Source: Candidatus Zixiibacteriota bacterium (GTDB taxonomy: Bacteria; Zixibacteria; MSB-5A5; JAABVY01; JAHJOQ01). Taken from it: DNA of 39,432 nt. Location: contig JAHJOQ010000082.1 of the NCBI GenBank assembly GCA_018820315.1, forward strand, positions 1 to 39,432. The letters are read 5' to 3'. The position numbers and the translations under genes are program-made. Shown piece by piece: positions 8,501 through 15,405 of the stretch (position 1 is the stretch's first letter; each line of letters opens with the position of its first letter). The notes under the pieces were generated by a model. It saw only the letters and a list, made by a program, of their open reading frames with translations, did not search any database and was not told the origin of the DNA.

Positions 8501-10685
8501 TGACCGTACCGGGCGATTGAGCAGGAATCATGCCGTAATAATCGCCATCCGGTAATGTCGACTGCAACACTTCTTCATACCAGACGGAATTGACTTCGTA
8601 ATAGAGCAGGAGCGAATCTGCTACGAGATCATCCTCTGAGAATATTGTGCAGCGTGCTTCATACGGATTCACAGCGTCCTTTGTATCGGGAAGCGGTGAT
8701 GAGACGATGATAGCCAAATCCGATGTAACCGTAACGGCTTCCTGCACGGTTTCGCGATTGTATGCTGTCACAGTCAAAGTAAGTGCTTGACCGATTGGGA
8801 GCATTTCGCTGATAGGAATAGTGGCCGTGCCACCTGAATTCGTGTAGGCCGATCCGTACATGACGCCATCATGATAAAGAGCACATAATGCACCTTCGAC
8901 GCCAACAGCCTCGACCGCATACTCTGTAGCGGCGAAGAACAGGGCGCCGTCATGAACCAGATTCATAGTGCCCGGAACATCGGTACGCACCTGGACGGAT
9001 GGATCACCGAATATGTGCCATGTATCGTACATGCTGTAGCCAGCGGAACCAGGGTTCAGATCCATCATCTTGCACGAGCCATTAAAACAGAGTCCACCGT
9101 AAGTCGACTTCTGTTCCTGAATCAGGAGATGGCTGACTTCATCCTGCCCATCCATCGGAGGATTCCATGACTGGTTGATCGACGACATATACGCACCGAT
9201 CGCGCCCGTAGGCGTAGATCCATTCGTGGCGCGCAACCATGCTTCCGCGAAGCATGTGTAGCCGTTGAACTGCCCGTTGACACATGCTACACTGATGATA
9301 AAGGGCAGCATATTGTTATTCACGAGAGCGTTAACATTGCTGTTGCTGAAGCCGGTCGTAGACCATGCAGTAGTGCTGCCATGACCGCAGTAATTGATAA
9401 TACTTCGGCCGTTGTTGAGCGCGGTCGTGACCTGAGCGGCCGTTCCGCTTGGATCATAAATCTGATCGACTTCTGTGTACGTGTACGAGAGCAGCGAATC
9501 GCGGATCTTGCCCATATGCACATTATCATACTCGCCGCCGTTGTGTCCGGGTCCCTGGTTGGAAGCAATACCGGTCCCCTTATGGAACCATGTGCCTGCA
9601 AGAGGATTCTTCTCGTAGGTTATCGTACGCGCGACCTGAGTCTGTACATGCGCTGCAGTCTCTGCCGAGAAACGTCCTACGAAAATGTCGGGATAATCGT
9701 CACTTCCTGCTATCTTGGCGTATGTCGGGTCGGACGATCCTCCTGATGCAGTCGGTGTAGCGACTTGCGCGGCGTCACCCACCAGAAGCACGTATGCCAG
9801 GTCTGTCGTATCGTAGAAATCCTCAATGAAATTCTTTATCGATGTCGCATTGTTGCCAATGCTTGACACGTTGACCATCGTCGTCTTCATGCCCTTCTGC
9901 AATTTCCATTCGACAAGCGGCTGCATATCGGAGGCAAATGCGTCGTATGTGATGATCAGCAGGTCACCAGTCTCGCCCACCGGGACATACTTCGCGGCTC
10001 CATCATAGTTTATGAAGCGCTGTTTGTATATCATGTCGAAATCAGGTACGATCCCGGAATGTCTCATGTGAGAGTCAAATACATTAACCTCGGCAGGTCC
10101 GACATTCACGACCTCAACAGTCACCGACGTGTACACGCGCAGTGTGCGGGTGGCCGGATTGTAGGCAAAGGCATTGAGATCGATAACTGTTGCGCGATAA
10201 TCTCTCAGAATGTACGGGGCGCGAATTGATGCCAGCACTTCCGGATAAAGATCGGCAGAACTGTAGACCGGGCCGAACTCGTATGGCACATCGTCAGGAT
10301 TTATCGTACGGAGCAGATTGCCCTTAGAAGGCAGTACCGGGGTTTCAGAAAGCTCGACATACTCGGACAAAAGAACATTGATAGCCATCTTAGCATTGTC
10401 GGGTATGATAATGCTGCGACAAATGCGGGGCAACTCAGGTTCAGCTGCGTCGAGTCGATGACTCTCGTTGTCCAATTTGATCTTGAAATACGTCTCACCT
10501 TCGACGTCAACTGCCTCCTGTTCGAAGGCGCCAACATCGAAGCGAACGACTGTTCTCGTGTCGTTTGATTCCAGAACTGTAATATCGACGTCTTTCGTGG
10601 AGGAACCGAGTTCGATTCTCTCGGCGAACACGGAGGTTGCCGCCAAAAGAAGAATAACCAGAGTCGGTAGCAGAATCCTATGCAT
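5508..10685 (-). CDS. Secreted gingipain-like C25 protease with dockerin
   Basis: 1725 residues with a signal peptide (1-21, ending SVFA). A propeptide-like region (about 25-230) precedes a caspase-fold C25 catalytic domain (about 238-590) with the dyad His435 in NYCGHGS and Cys468 in ISVACVN. Then come a beta-rich region (575-860), two homologous jelly-roll/MAM-like domains (about 870-1025 and 1145-1295, each with SPPYSI, DSPE.(A/G)DDL and DDWFVD-type blocks), a nidogen-like beta region (about 1390-1590), and a type I dockerin with two calcium loops (DADGSGTIDIDD, DADCSGEVDIDD) near 1661-1705. The protein ends PAPCAACP. Likely a cell-surface or extracellular cysteine peptidase cutting after Arg or Lys by analogy with gingipains, though specificity cannot be read here. 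The start has a good ribosome site (GAGAGGAG). Confidence 0.9.
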   Translation of the reverse strand: MHRILLPTLVILLLAATSVFAERIELGSSTKDVDITVLESNDTRTVVRFDVGAFEQEAVDVEGETYFKIKLDNESHRLDAAEPELPRICRSIIIPDNAKMAINVLLSEYVELSETPVLPSKGNLLRTINPDDVPYEFGPVYSSADLYPEVLASIRAPYILRDYRATVIDLNAFAYNPATRTLRVYTSVTVEVVNVGPAEVNVFDSHMRHSGIVPDFDMIYKQRFINYDGAAKYVPVGETGDLLIITYDAFASDMQPLVEWKLQKGMKTTMVNVSSIGNNATSIKNFIEDFYDTTDLAYVLLVGDAAQVATPTASGGSSDPTYAKIAGSDDYPDIFVGRFSAETAAHVQTQVARTITYEKNPLAGTWFHKGTGIASNQGPGHNGGEYDNVHMGKIRDSLLSYTYTEVDQIYDPSGTAAQVTTALNNGRSIINYCGHGSTTAWSTTGFSNSNVNALVNNNMLPFIISVACVNGQFNGYTCFAEAWLRATNGSTPTGAIGAYMSSINQSWNPPMDGQDEVSHLLIQEQKSTYGGLCFNGSCKMMDLNPGSAGYSMYDTWHIFGDPSVQVRTDVPGTMNLVHDGALFFAATEYAVEAVGVEGALCALYHDGVMYGSAYTNSGGTATIPISEMLPIGQALTLTVTAYNRETVQEAVTVTSDLAIIVSSPLPDTKDAVNPYEARCTIFSEDDLVADSLLLYYEVNSVWYEEVLQSTLPDGDYYGMIPAQSPGTVINYYFFAVNVAGNKDTTETFTFRVIDYGVLLRPEFSSQMAAVDDTAWYDLSVTNDGVLDDSYSLSTENATWPTTFWDAAGITEITESSSLIADASFDFKVRVIIPSSWEGESDSIDVVATSAGDGAVSDRVAVKTISLGQPWPIPFTETFLTTTLDTYKWDRGAGVVISTLGIEEPSPPYSINFNGNPSGGDTLISESINLKNESNVIVTYEYQLCGGGDSPELADDLRVDYLDEFGVWHNIATHSGGDPDMTEFVKSSLTLPVGAYHAGFRIRFWNSGTVGSYDDWFVDNIYVGHPAEYQVRISPSFQEQYGPAGDYAVYMLCLYNEGLYADQYTLGDSLGTWACTFWDETGTLQITVTPSVNPNDSMFVMAKIAIPADAPLNSADTMFAIAASGGAEVKGEAIIATISAGSPAPIPWQEEFETATVDMSHWMVNIGGVIKSNAYQPPSPPYSICLDGGIDSMVSQLIDLSGQSGALFMYYYQRTGPGDSPETGDDLVFEYKNSSGYWLELGRQLGSGPDMTEFEFVQIPLPMDALHNSFQIRMSSFGSAAASDEWFVDDLRIDYAPSIAILPTALDFMVQVGDSAQSEIGINNGGPGTLTYTVKTVPVFDKESLAGRLLLQGPVEPAYRTYPEGFLDSFEDIKGAVDTREGYDVRFNAGGPDLFGYLWVDSDEPGGPVFAWEDIQATGTEVAGLDDDNFVGPFPIGFSFNYYGITYDEFYITSNGLIGFGPTDGYLSRTNTVLPSAGVPNNIISWCWDDLNPIDGANPGSKTYYVSDGDHLVIQFVDYPEFGASAGDVINAEVMIYSSGRIRIQYLSVGAGFDVLSSTVGIENATGDDGLTTVFNSSYIKNNLAVEFMAPALWLTVGPAEGEVAPGEADTLIAKVNTNGLEEGTYASVINVYSNDPDELENPWAIPVNLIVTSEQPYLCGDADGSGTIDIDDAVALIQYIFGGGAAPDPMEAGDADCSGEVDIDDAVYLVSHIFSGGPAPCAACP

Positions 10686-10715
10686 AATGCTCCTCTCTCA
10701 CATTATATATGGTGA

Positions 10716-10744
10716 ATTATATTTGCGTACCTATACGAGACCAA
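10716..10744 (-). promoter_or_regulatory. Promoter of the C25 protease gene
   Basis: On the minus strand TTGGTC (10744-10739) and TATAAT (10721-10716) are 17 bases apart, about 30 bases upstream of the ATG at 10685. The -10 is perfect and the -35 moderate. A second TATAAT-like box lies still closer to the gene. Confidence 0.5.
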
Positions 10745-11022
10745 AAAGTAGATTTTATTATCCGCTTACGTGCCTGTAATATAATCCACTGACAGTTTTT
10801 TGCAAGATAAAATATGAATTCGTATGAATTCGTAAGCGTCTTATGCATCACTATTCCTGCCTTTCACAAATCGCCTCTGGAAGACAGCGACTGTCCTGAG
10901 GATCTGCAAATCACATAAAGCTGGTAGCTACAGAGGCTTATAGTCGCTGATCGTTACGGTGAGTGAGTCTGTTAGTATCTGTCAAGAATTCATGCTATTT
11001 GGTACTCTGTGAATTTTTTCAC
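10745..11022. other. Divergent intergenic region, no gene seen
   Basis: This stretch separates the divergent C25 protease and Rrf2 genes. It is AT-rich and holds a perfect tandem 10-base repeat (ATGAATTCGT twice, 10814-10833) but no convincing reading frame or structured RNA. A regulator site for either gene could lie here. Confidence 0.4.
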
Positions 11023-11051
11023 TTGACAGATGCGATTATAAATCTTATCAT
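11023..11051 (+). promoter_or_regulatory. Promoter of the Rrf2/Hdr operon
   Basis: TTGACA (11023-11028) and TATCAT (11046-11051) with a 17-base spacer, about 45 bases before the Rrf2 start. Rrf2 regulators often bind across their own promoter, so autoregulation is plausible. Confidence 0.6.
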
Positions 11052-11096
11052 TTTAGTAAGAATTAGGCAGTTCACTGTCAATTGGATGGAGCCAGA

Positions 11097-11615
11097 ATGA
11101 AATTCTCTACAAGAGCGAGATATGGAATGCGGATGATGATCGAGTTCGCTCGTGCACTCCGAAAGGAGCCGATGGTGACTCTGGGCAGAATCGCGAAAGT
11201 TACCGGAATCTCTACCAATTATCTGGCTCAGTTGGCAATCCCGTTGCGGAACAACGGCTTGTTGATCGGAACGGCTGGCAAGCGAGGCGGATATCAGCTA
11301 GGGAAGAAGCCCGAAGAAATTCTCGTGGGCGAGATTCTTACAGCGTTGCAGGGGAAAATCGGCCTGACCGACTGTACGCTAAATCCCGACATCTGCCTCA
11401 ATAGTTCATTTTGCGAAGCGCGTATTGTCTGGGTGATCGCTTCTCATAAGATGACGGAGTTCTTCGACGGGTTCACTCTGGCTGATCTCGTCGACAAAAA
11501 ATGGAAAGACAAAATACAGAAGCAGTACGATTTCATACCGCATCTGAATACAGATCAGTTCTTATCATCACTGGAGGATGCTGAGCAGAGTTGCCCGGCA
11601 ACCCCCAGGAATTGA
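11097..11615 (+). CDS. Rrf2-family iron-sulfur transcription regulator
   Basis: 172 residues from the ATG at 11097 (GGAG upstream; a TTG at 11082 is an alternative). The N-terminal winged helix begins MKFSTRARYGMRMM, the classical Rrf2/IscR opening, with a wing near GKRGGYQLGK. Three cysteines, C93, C100 and C106 (C-x6-C-x5-C), sit where IscR and NsrR bind a [2Fe-2S] or [4Fe-4S] cluster, so it probably senses iron-sulfur status, oxygen, NO or redox state. It directly precedes the cytochrome b and HdrD-like genes, with 18 bases to the next start, so it most likely regulates this redox operon. The C-terminal tail (about 40 residues) is longer than in IscR and not recognised. Confidence 0.88.
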   Translation: MKFSTRARYGMRMMIEFARALRKEPMVTLGRIAKVTGISTNYLAQLAIPLRNNGLLIGTAGKRGGYQLGKKPEEILVGEILTALQGKIGLTDCTLNPDICLNSSFCEARIVWVIASHKMTEFFDGFTLADLVDKKWKDKIQKQYDFIPHLNTDQFLSSLEDAEQSCPATPRN

Positions 11616-11633
11616 GTGAGAGGAGTCCAGTCT

Positions 11634-12551
11634 ATGCAGGCTTTGCAACTAGTAACCTACATCTCGATCTTAATCGCGGCAGTGGCGATCATCGCGAAGG
11701 TGTTGAGATACGCTTCCACGCCCGAGCATTTCAGATGGGAACTCTACCCGGTGCCTCACGAGAAGGGACGAGCAGACTACGGCGGATCTTTCCTCGAGGA
11801 ACTCGATTGGTGGAGCAAACCGCGCGAGTCTGACACGTTCAATGAATTGAAAGAAATGGCGGCTGAGGTGCTGCTGCTGAAGGGTGTGTATCACCACAAC
11901 AAGAAAGTCTGGATTTTCTCACAGCCGTTCCATTTCGGTATGTACCTCTGTATCGGCTGGCTGTTTATGCTGCTGATCGGGAGTATCCTCGAGATAGCGG
12001 GCGTTGCCGTCTTCGCTGATGCCGGAATTGTCGGGAAGATAACTCACTACCTGACAGTTGTATGTGGTTATGCCGGGCTTGTGCTGACTGGTTTCGGAGC
12101 TCTGGGGCTGTTCTTCTGGAGGCTGACGGATCGTGACCAGCGAGGCTACAACTCACCTGCTGAGTACATCAATCTGACTGTGATTGGTCTCGTAGTTGCC
12201 GTGGCGCTAATCTCTCACATCACCATCGATCCGAGTTTCTCCTTTCTGCGCGGCTACGTGCAATCACTCGCTACCTTCTCAGCATTCACGAGCCCCGGAT
12301 CCTGGTTCACTTATGAAGCAATCCTGGTGTCTCTTTTGATCATGTATATACCTTTGACCAGGATGTCGCACTTTGTCGCCAAGTACTTTCTTTATCATGC
12401 AGTACGGTGGAATGACGAGCCCAATATGCGAGGGAGCAAGATTGAGAAAAGTCTGCTGAAGCTGCTTGATCAAAACGTCGGCTGGAGCGCACCGCACATT
12501 CAGACTGGTAAGCCATGGAAAGAGGTGGCTAAGGAGATGAACAATGAGTAA
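11634..12551 (+). CDS. Membrane cytochrome b subunit, HdrE/DsrM/NarI-like
   Basis: 305 residues with about five hydrophobic segments. Histidines typical of b-heme ligands occur in QPFHFGMYL, LISHITIDP, RMSHFVAKY and FLYHAV. This is the nitrate-reductase-gamma/HdrE-like fold that takes electrons from or gives electrons to quinones. Start: the ATG at 11634 follows AGAGGAG; the GTG at 11616 is less likely. The gene overlaps the downstream HdrD-like gene by 8 bases, strongly implying a two-subunit membrane complex of the HdrED/DsrMK kind. A polar, Trp/Pro-rich region between the first and second helix (about 25-95) is longer than in NarI. Confidence 0.82.
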   Translation: MQALQLVTYISILIAAVAIIAKVLRYASTPEHFRWELYPVPHEKGRADYGGSFLEELDWWSKPRESDTFNELKEMAAEVLLLKGVYHHNKKVWIFSQPFHFGMYLCIGWLFMLLIGSILEIAGVAVFADAGIVGKITHYLTVVCGYAGLVLTGFGALGLFFWRLTDRDQRGYNSPAEYINLTVIGLVVAVALISHITIDPSFSFLRGYVQSLATFSAFTSPGSWFTYEAILVSLLIMYIPLTRMSHFVAKYFLYHAVRWNDEPNMRGSKIEKSLLKLLDQNVGWSAPHIQTGKPWKEVAKEMNNE

Positions 12552-14157
12552 GGTCGACATCAGGATAAAAGACATCAGCAAAAAGACGGATCAGCTCTTT
12601 GAGATTAAGCCCAAGGACCTTCCCAAACTGCCTTATCCATATGAAGATTGGGAAGATCCGCCGATTCCGGAAGTCTCTGAGGCAAAACGCGCAGGAAAGA
12701 ACTTGTCGCTTGATGGCGTACTCAATGTGCCCGTTCCGGTACCTGAAACCGAAGAGGAGAAGGAGAAGCTCGTCGCTAATTTTCTCGAAGGTCTTCGCAA
12801 GCTCCTCTCCAAAGAGAACAACTGGATGTTTCTTGAGCCGTTGCTGCTGTCCCTGGACAACTGTGTCAAGTGTAACACCTGCTCAAACGCGTGCCCGATA
12901 TTCGAGATGAGTGGCAGAGCGGAAATCTACAGGCCGCTGTTCCGCTCGGATATTCTGCGCCGGATCGTCAGGAAATACATCGCTCCGGGTGGAAAGCTTA
13001 CGGCCAAGTTGACGGGAGCTGACATCGATCTGAACTATGAGACTGTCGCTCGCCTAGCGCAACTTGCGTATCGCTGCACACTGTGTCGGCGCTGCGCGCA
13101 GACCTGCCCTATGGGTGTCGACAATGGTCTGATTTCTCGCGAGATCCGCAAGCTCTTCAGTCAGGAGCTCGATATCAGGCCTGCGGAATTGCACTCTGAA
13201 GGCACAGTGAAGCAACTGCAATCCGGCTCTTCGACCGGAATTAGTCCTACCGCGCTGATGGATCTGTTTGAGTTCATGGAAGAGGATATCACCGATCGCA
13301 CCGGGCTGACCATCAAGATGCCGTTCGACAAGGCCGGAGCCGATATCCTTCTGATTCACAATGCCGGCGAGTTCCTTTCGTGGCCGGAAAATATCGAGGC
13401 CTTCGCCATAATCTTCGAAGCAGCGGGTCTGAGCTGGACTATGTCCAGCGAGATGGTAGGTTATGATTCTGTAAACTACGGTCTCTTCTACGAAGATGTT
13501 CAGCTTGCCAGAGTCACTCTGAAGCATGCTGAAATCGCGAGGAAGCTTGGTGTGAAGAAGGTTGTCATTGCGGAATGCGGCCACGCCCACAAAGCCGCAA
13601 TGGCGATTGGCGATCGTGTCTGGCTCGATGAAGCCAACGTCCATCGCGAATCATGCTTTGTGACTCTCGAAGATATCGTGATGAATGGCAAGATTAAGGT
13701 CGATCCTGAAAGAAACAACTTTCCGGTAACGCTGCACGATCCGTGTAATGTCACACGCTCAATGGGAATTATCAAACCGCAGCGGCGCGTCATCAAGAAG
13801 ATCTGTCCGCAGTTTCGGGAGATGACCCCGCATGGAGTCAATAACTACTGTTGTGGCGGTGGAAGTGGATTTGCAATCATGCAGGGAGCGAACTTTCCGA
13901 ATTGGCGAAACATGATCTCGGGGCGCAAGAAATTCGCGCAAATGCTGAATGCATTCACAAAGGAAGAACTCGACCCGAGCAAGAACAAGTATGTCTGTGC
14001 ACCCTGCTCAAACTGCAAAGGGCAGATTCGTGATCTGATCACATACTTCGACGCTTGGGAGCGGACTCACATGTTGTATGGGGGCTTGGTGGAGCTAATC
14101 GTCAATTGCATGACGGATGTTCCCGAAGGATTTGTCGAATGGGATGAATTCCATTAG
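12544..14157 (+). CDS. HdrD/DsrK-like iron-sulfur reductase subunit
   Basis: 537 residues. Two [4Fe-4S] ferredoxin motifs are clear: CVKCNTCSNACP (C107, 110, 113, 117) and CTLCRRCAQTCP (C178, 181, 184, 188). The C-terminal half has a CCG-type domain with HDPCN, YCCGGGSGF and CAPCSNCKG, the cysteines that hold the noncubane cluster in HdrB/HdrD/DsrK proteins. The preceding CCG-like half is degenerate, with VIAECGHAH in place of a CCG. Together with the cytochrome b subunit it should form a membrane-associated complex moving electrons between menaquinol and a disulfide or other thiol-type acceptor. The acceptor is unknown; no dsrC, dsrAB or other sulfur gene is in the window. Confidence 0.85.
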   Translation: MSKVDIRIKDISKKTDQLFEIKPKDLPKLPYPYEDWEDPPIPEVSEAKRAGKNLSLDGVLNVPVPVPETEEEKEKLVANFLEGLRKLLSKENNWMFLEPLLLSLDNCVKCNTCSNACPIFEMSGRAEIYRPLFRSDILRRIVRKYIAPGGKLTAKLTGADIDLNYETVARLAQLAYRCTLCRRCAQTCPMGVDNGLISREIRKLFSQELDIRPAELHSEGTVKQLQSGSSTGISPTALMDLFEFMEEDITDRTGLTIKMPFDKAGADILLIHNAGEFLSWPENIEAFAIIFEAAGLSWTMSSEMVGYDSVNYGLFYEDVQLARVTLKHAEIARKLGVKKVVIAECGHAHKAAMAIGDRVWLDEANVHRESCFVTLEDIVMNGKIKVDPERNNFPVTLHDPCNVTRSMGIIKPQRRVIKKICPQFREMTPHGVNNYCCGGGSGFAIMQGANFPNWRNMISGRKKFAQMLNAFTKEELDPSKNKYVCAPCSNCKGQIRDLITYFDAWERTHMLYGGLVELIVNCMTDVPEGFVEWDEFH

Positions 14158-14182
14158 GACATTTCGCTGTATGCATCGAATT

Positions 14183-14214
14183 AGAGCCGTCAGGAATTTC
14201 CTTCTGACGGCTCT
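14183..14214 (+). terminator. Hairpin after the Hdr-like operon
   Basis: AGAGCCGTCAG pairs perfectly with CTGACGGCTCT across a 10-base loop, 26 bases after the stop codon. It is not followed by a proper T run (GTGCTT), so termination efficiency is uncertain. Confidence 0.55.
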
Positions 14215-14297
14215 GTGCTTGGGGCAGGAATCGTAAGGCAACGGAGCGGTTCCGCCATCCGCCCTGTGCAGTGAGATTCTCGACAGTCCAAAGGGCT

Positions 14298-14483
14298 GTC
14301 ATTCCGATGCAAGGGCCTGTTGAAAAAGCCACGGACCGCGGAACGTCGTCATCGCGAGGAGCGAAGCGACGTGGCGATCTCTATGTAAATCAAGGCTATT
14401 GTGAAATACGGAGATTGCCACGCTTCGCTCTCAGAGATGACATCATTTAGGGTTTGTCAACAAGCCCGCAAATCGGAATCCAG
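14298..14483. repeat. Palindromic GTCATTCC...GGAATCCAG repeat split by an insertion
   Basis: The left half GTCATTCCGATGCAA (14298-14312) and the right half GCAAATCGGAATCCAG (14468-14483) rejoin into a short palindrome with ATTCCGAT and ATCGGAAT arms if one GCAA is removed. This resembles the widespread GTCATTCC...GGAATCCAG intergenic repeat. The halves are separated by the 155-base element at 14313-14467. Together with the terminator, these repeats account for most of the 425-base gap after the HdrD-like gene; 14484-14582 shows nothing recognisable. Confidence 0.6.
14313..14467. mobile_element. 155-bp MITE-like hairpin element with GCAA target duplication
   Basis: The ends are inverted repeats: GGGCCTGTTGAAAAAGCC on the left against GGGCTTGTTGACAAACCC read inward from the right. 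The interior is also an imperfect inverted repeat (GTCATCGCGAGGAGCGAAGC near 14348 against its complement near 14424-14444). The element is flanked by GCAA on both sides (14309-14312 and 14468-14471), a probable 4-base target duplication. No coding capacity. A matching end occurs at 38270-38294. Confidence 0.6.
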
Positions 14484-14582
14484 TCTTGACACTCTCCAGG
14501 TAACGACTTTCGTCGGTATTACAACGCCTCTGGTGCTGTACTTGTGTGTGATTTCGATATTAGGGCAACCATTTGTCTTCCG

Positions 14583-15218
14583 TCAGTCCCCCCACCCGAT
14601 GTATGCATGGTCAGCACTGTATATGTTCTTGACTAATGAGGGTGTCACGACATCAACATCCCACGAACAGTATTCCTGGAAGAACTCGAATGTCTCCCGC
14701 TCTTCCTCGCAGGAGCCGTAAAGGCTGCTATAGAATTCCTTTATTCGACTGTACAACCGCTCTGCGGTGACTGAATCAACGTGCATAATTTGCCAGTAGT
14801 ACGTATACAAAGAGGTTTCGGATTTGTCGTCGCGTCGATAGTTGAATTCGATTCTTGCCGGGTGGTCGAAGATGGTAATCGAGAGGTGGGCTTCATAGAG
14901 ACCTTGACCCGGACTCAACACGGCTCCGGCGCCTTCCGTTGTCAGATCACCGATGTTCGGAAACAGCTTCTTGGTTTCTTCATACGTGATCCCTCTCTTC
15001 ACGCTATTGTGCATGAGTAACCAGTCTTCATCGGTCACCTTCTCCTGGTCAATCGGCTCGGTCAGGTATGAAGCCGGCCTTGTGGAATCCGGAAGAGCGT
15101 TAGGTTTGATCGTATCTGGTTCTTCGCCTGCGCACAAAATACCTGGCGACAAGAAAACTGCTATAAGCAATACGAGTGCGATACTACGCTGGATGTAAAA
15201 TGAATGCTGGACTGACAT
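14583..15218 (-). CDS. Secreted protein of unknown function
   Basis: 211 residues. An N-terminal signal peptide (hydrophobic stretch about 12-28, cleavage near ILCAGEE) suggests export to the periplasm or outer surface. The mature part is acidic, with two cysteines near SCEEERE and EYCSW that could form a disulfide. A block KRGITYEETKKLFPNIGD recalls the short helical start of SmpA/BamE-like modules, but this is only a weak resemblance. A strong ribosome site (GGGAGG) precedes the ATG. It converges on the HdrD-like gene and lies downstream of the PEP-carboxykinase terminator, so it is transcribed separately. No family recognised. Confidence 0.7.
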   Translation of the reverse strand: MSVQHSFYIQRSIALVLLIAVFLSPGILCAGEEPDTIKPNALPDSTRPASYLTEPIDQEKVTDEDWLLMHNSVKRGITYEETKKLFPNIGDLTTEGAGAVLSPGQGLYEAHLSITIFDHPARIEFNYRRDDKSETSLYTYYWQIMHVDSVTAERLYSRIKEFYSSLYGSCEEERETFEFFQEYCSWDVDVVTPSLVKNIYSADHAYIGWGD

Positions 15219-15320
15219 TTGACCTTAACCTCCCTTGATTCGTGTATTTGATCAAATCTACCGGTTGTTCCGAATTATGTCAATTACCACGCGCACCGCC
15301 TTCACTCCTGCCAACTCGAA

Positions 15321-15349
15321 TAAAAAGGCAGGTTTCGGAGAAACCTGCC
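15321..15349 (-). terminator. Rho-independent terminator of the flotillin-pckA operon
   Basis: On the minus strand GGCAGGTTTC, TCC and GAAACCTGCC form a perfect 10-bp stem followed by TTTTTA. It sits 57 bases after the PEP carboxykinase stop. Confidence 0.9.
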
Positions 15350-15405
15350 CTTGTTATCGTTAGGGTGTCAGGATCACAAGGATCCTGGCCTACATCTTCG
15401 GGCGA

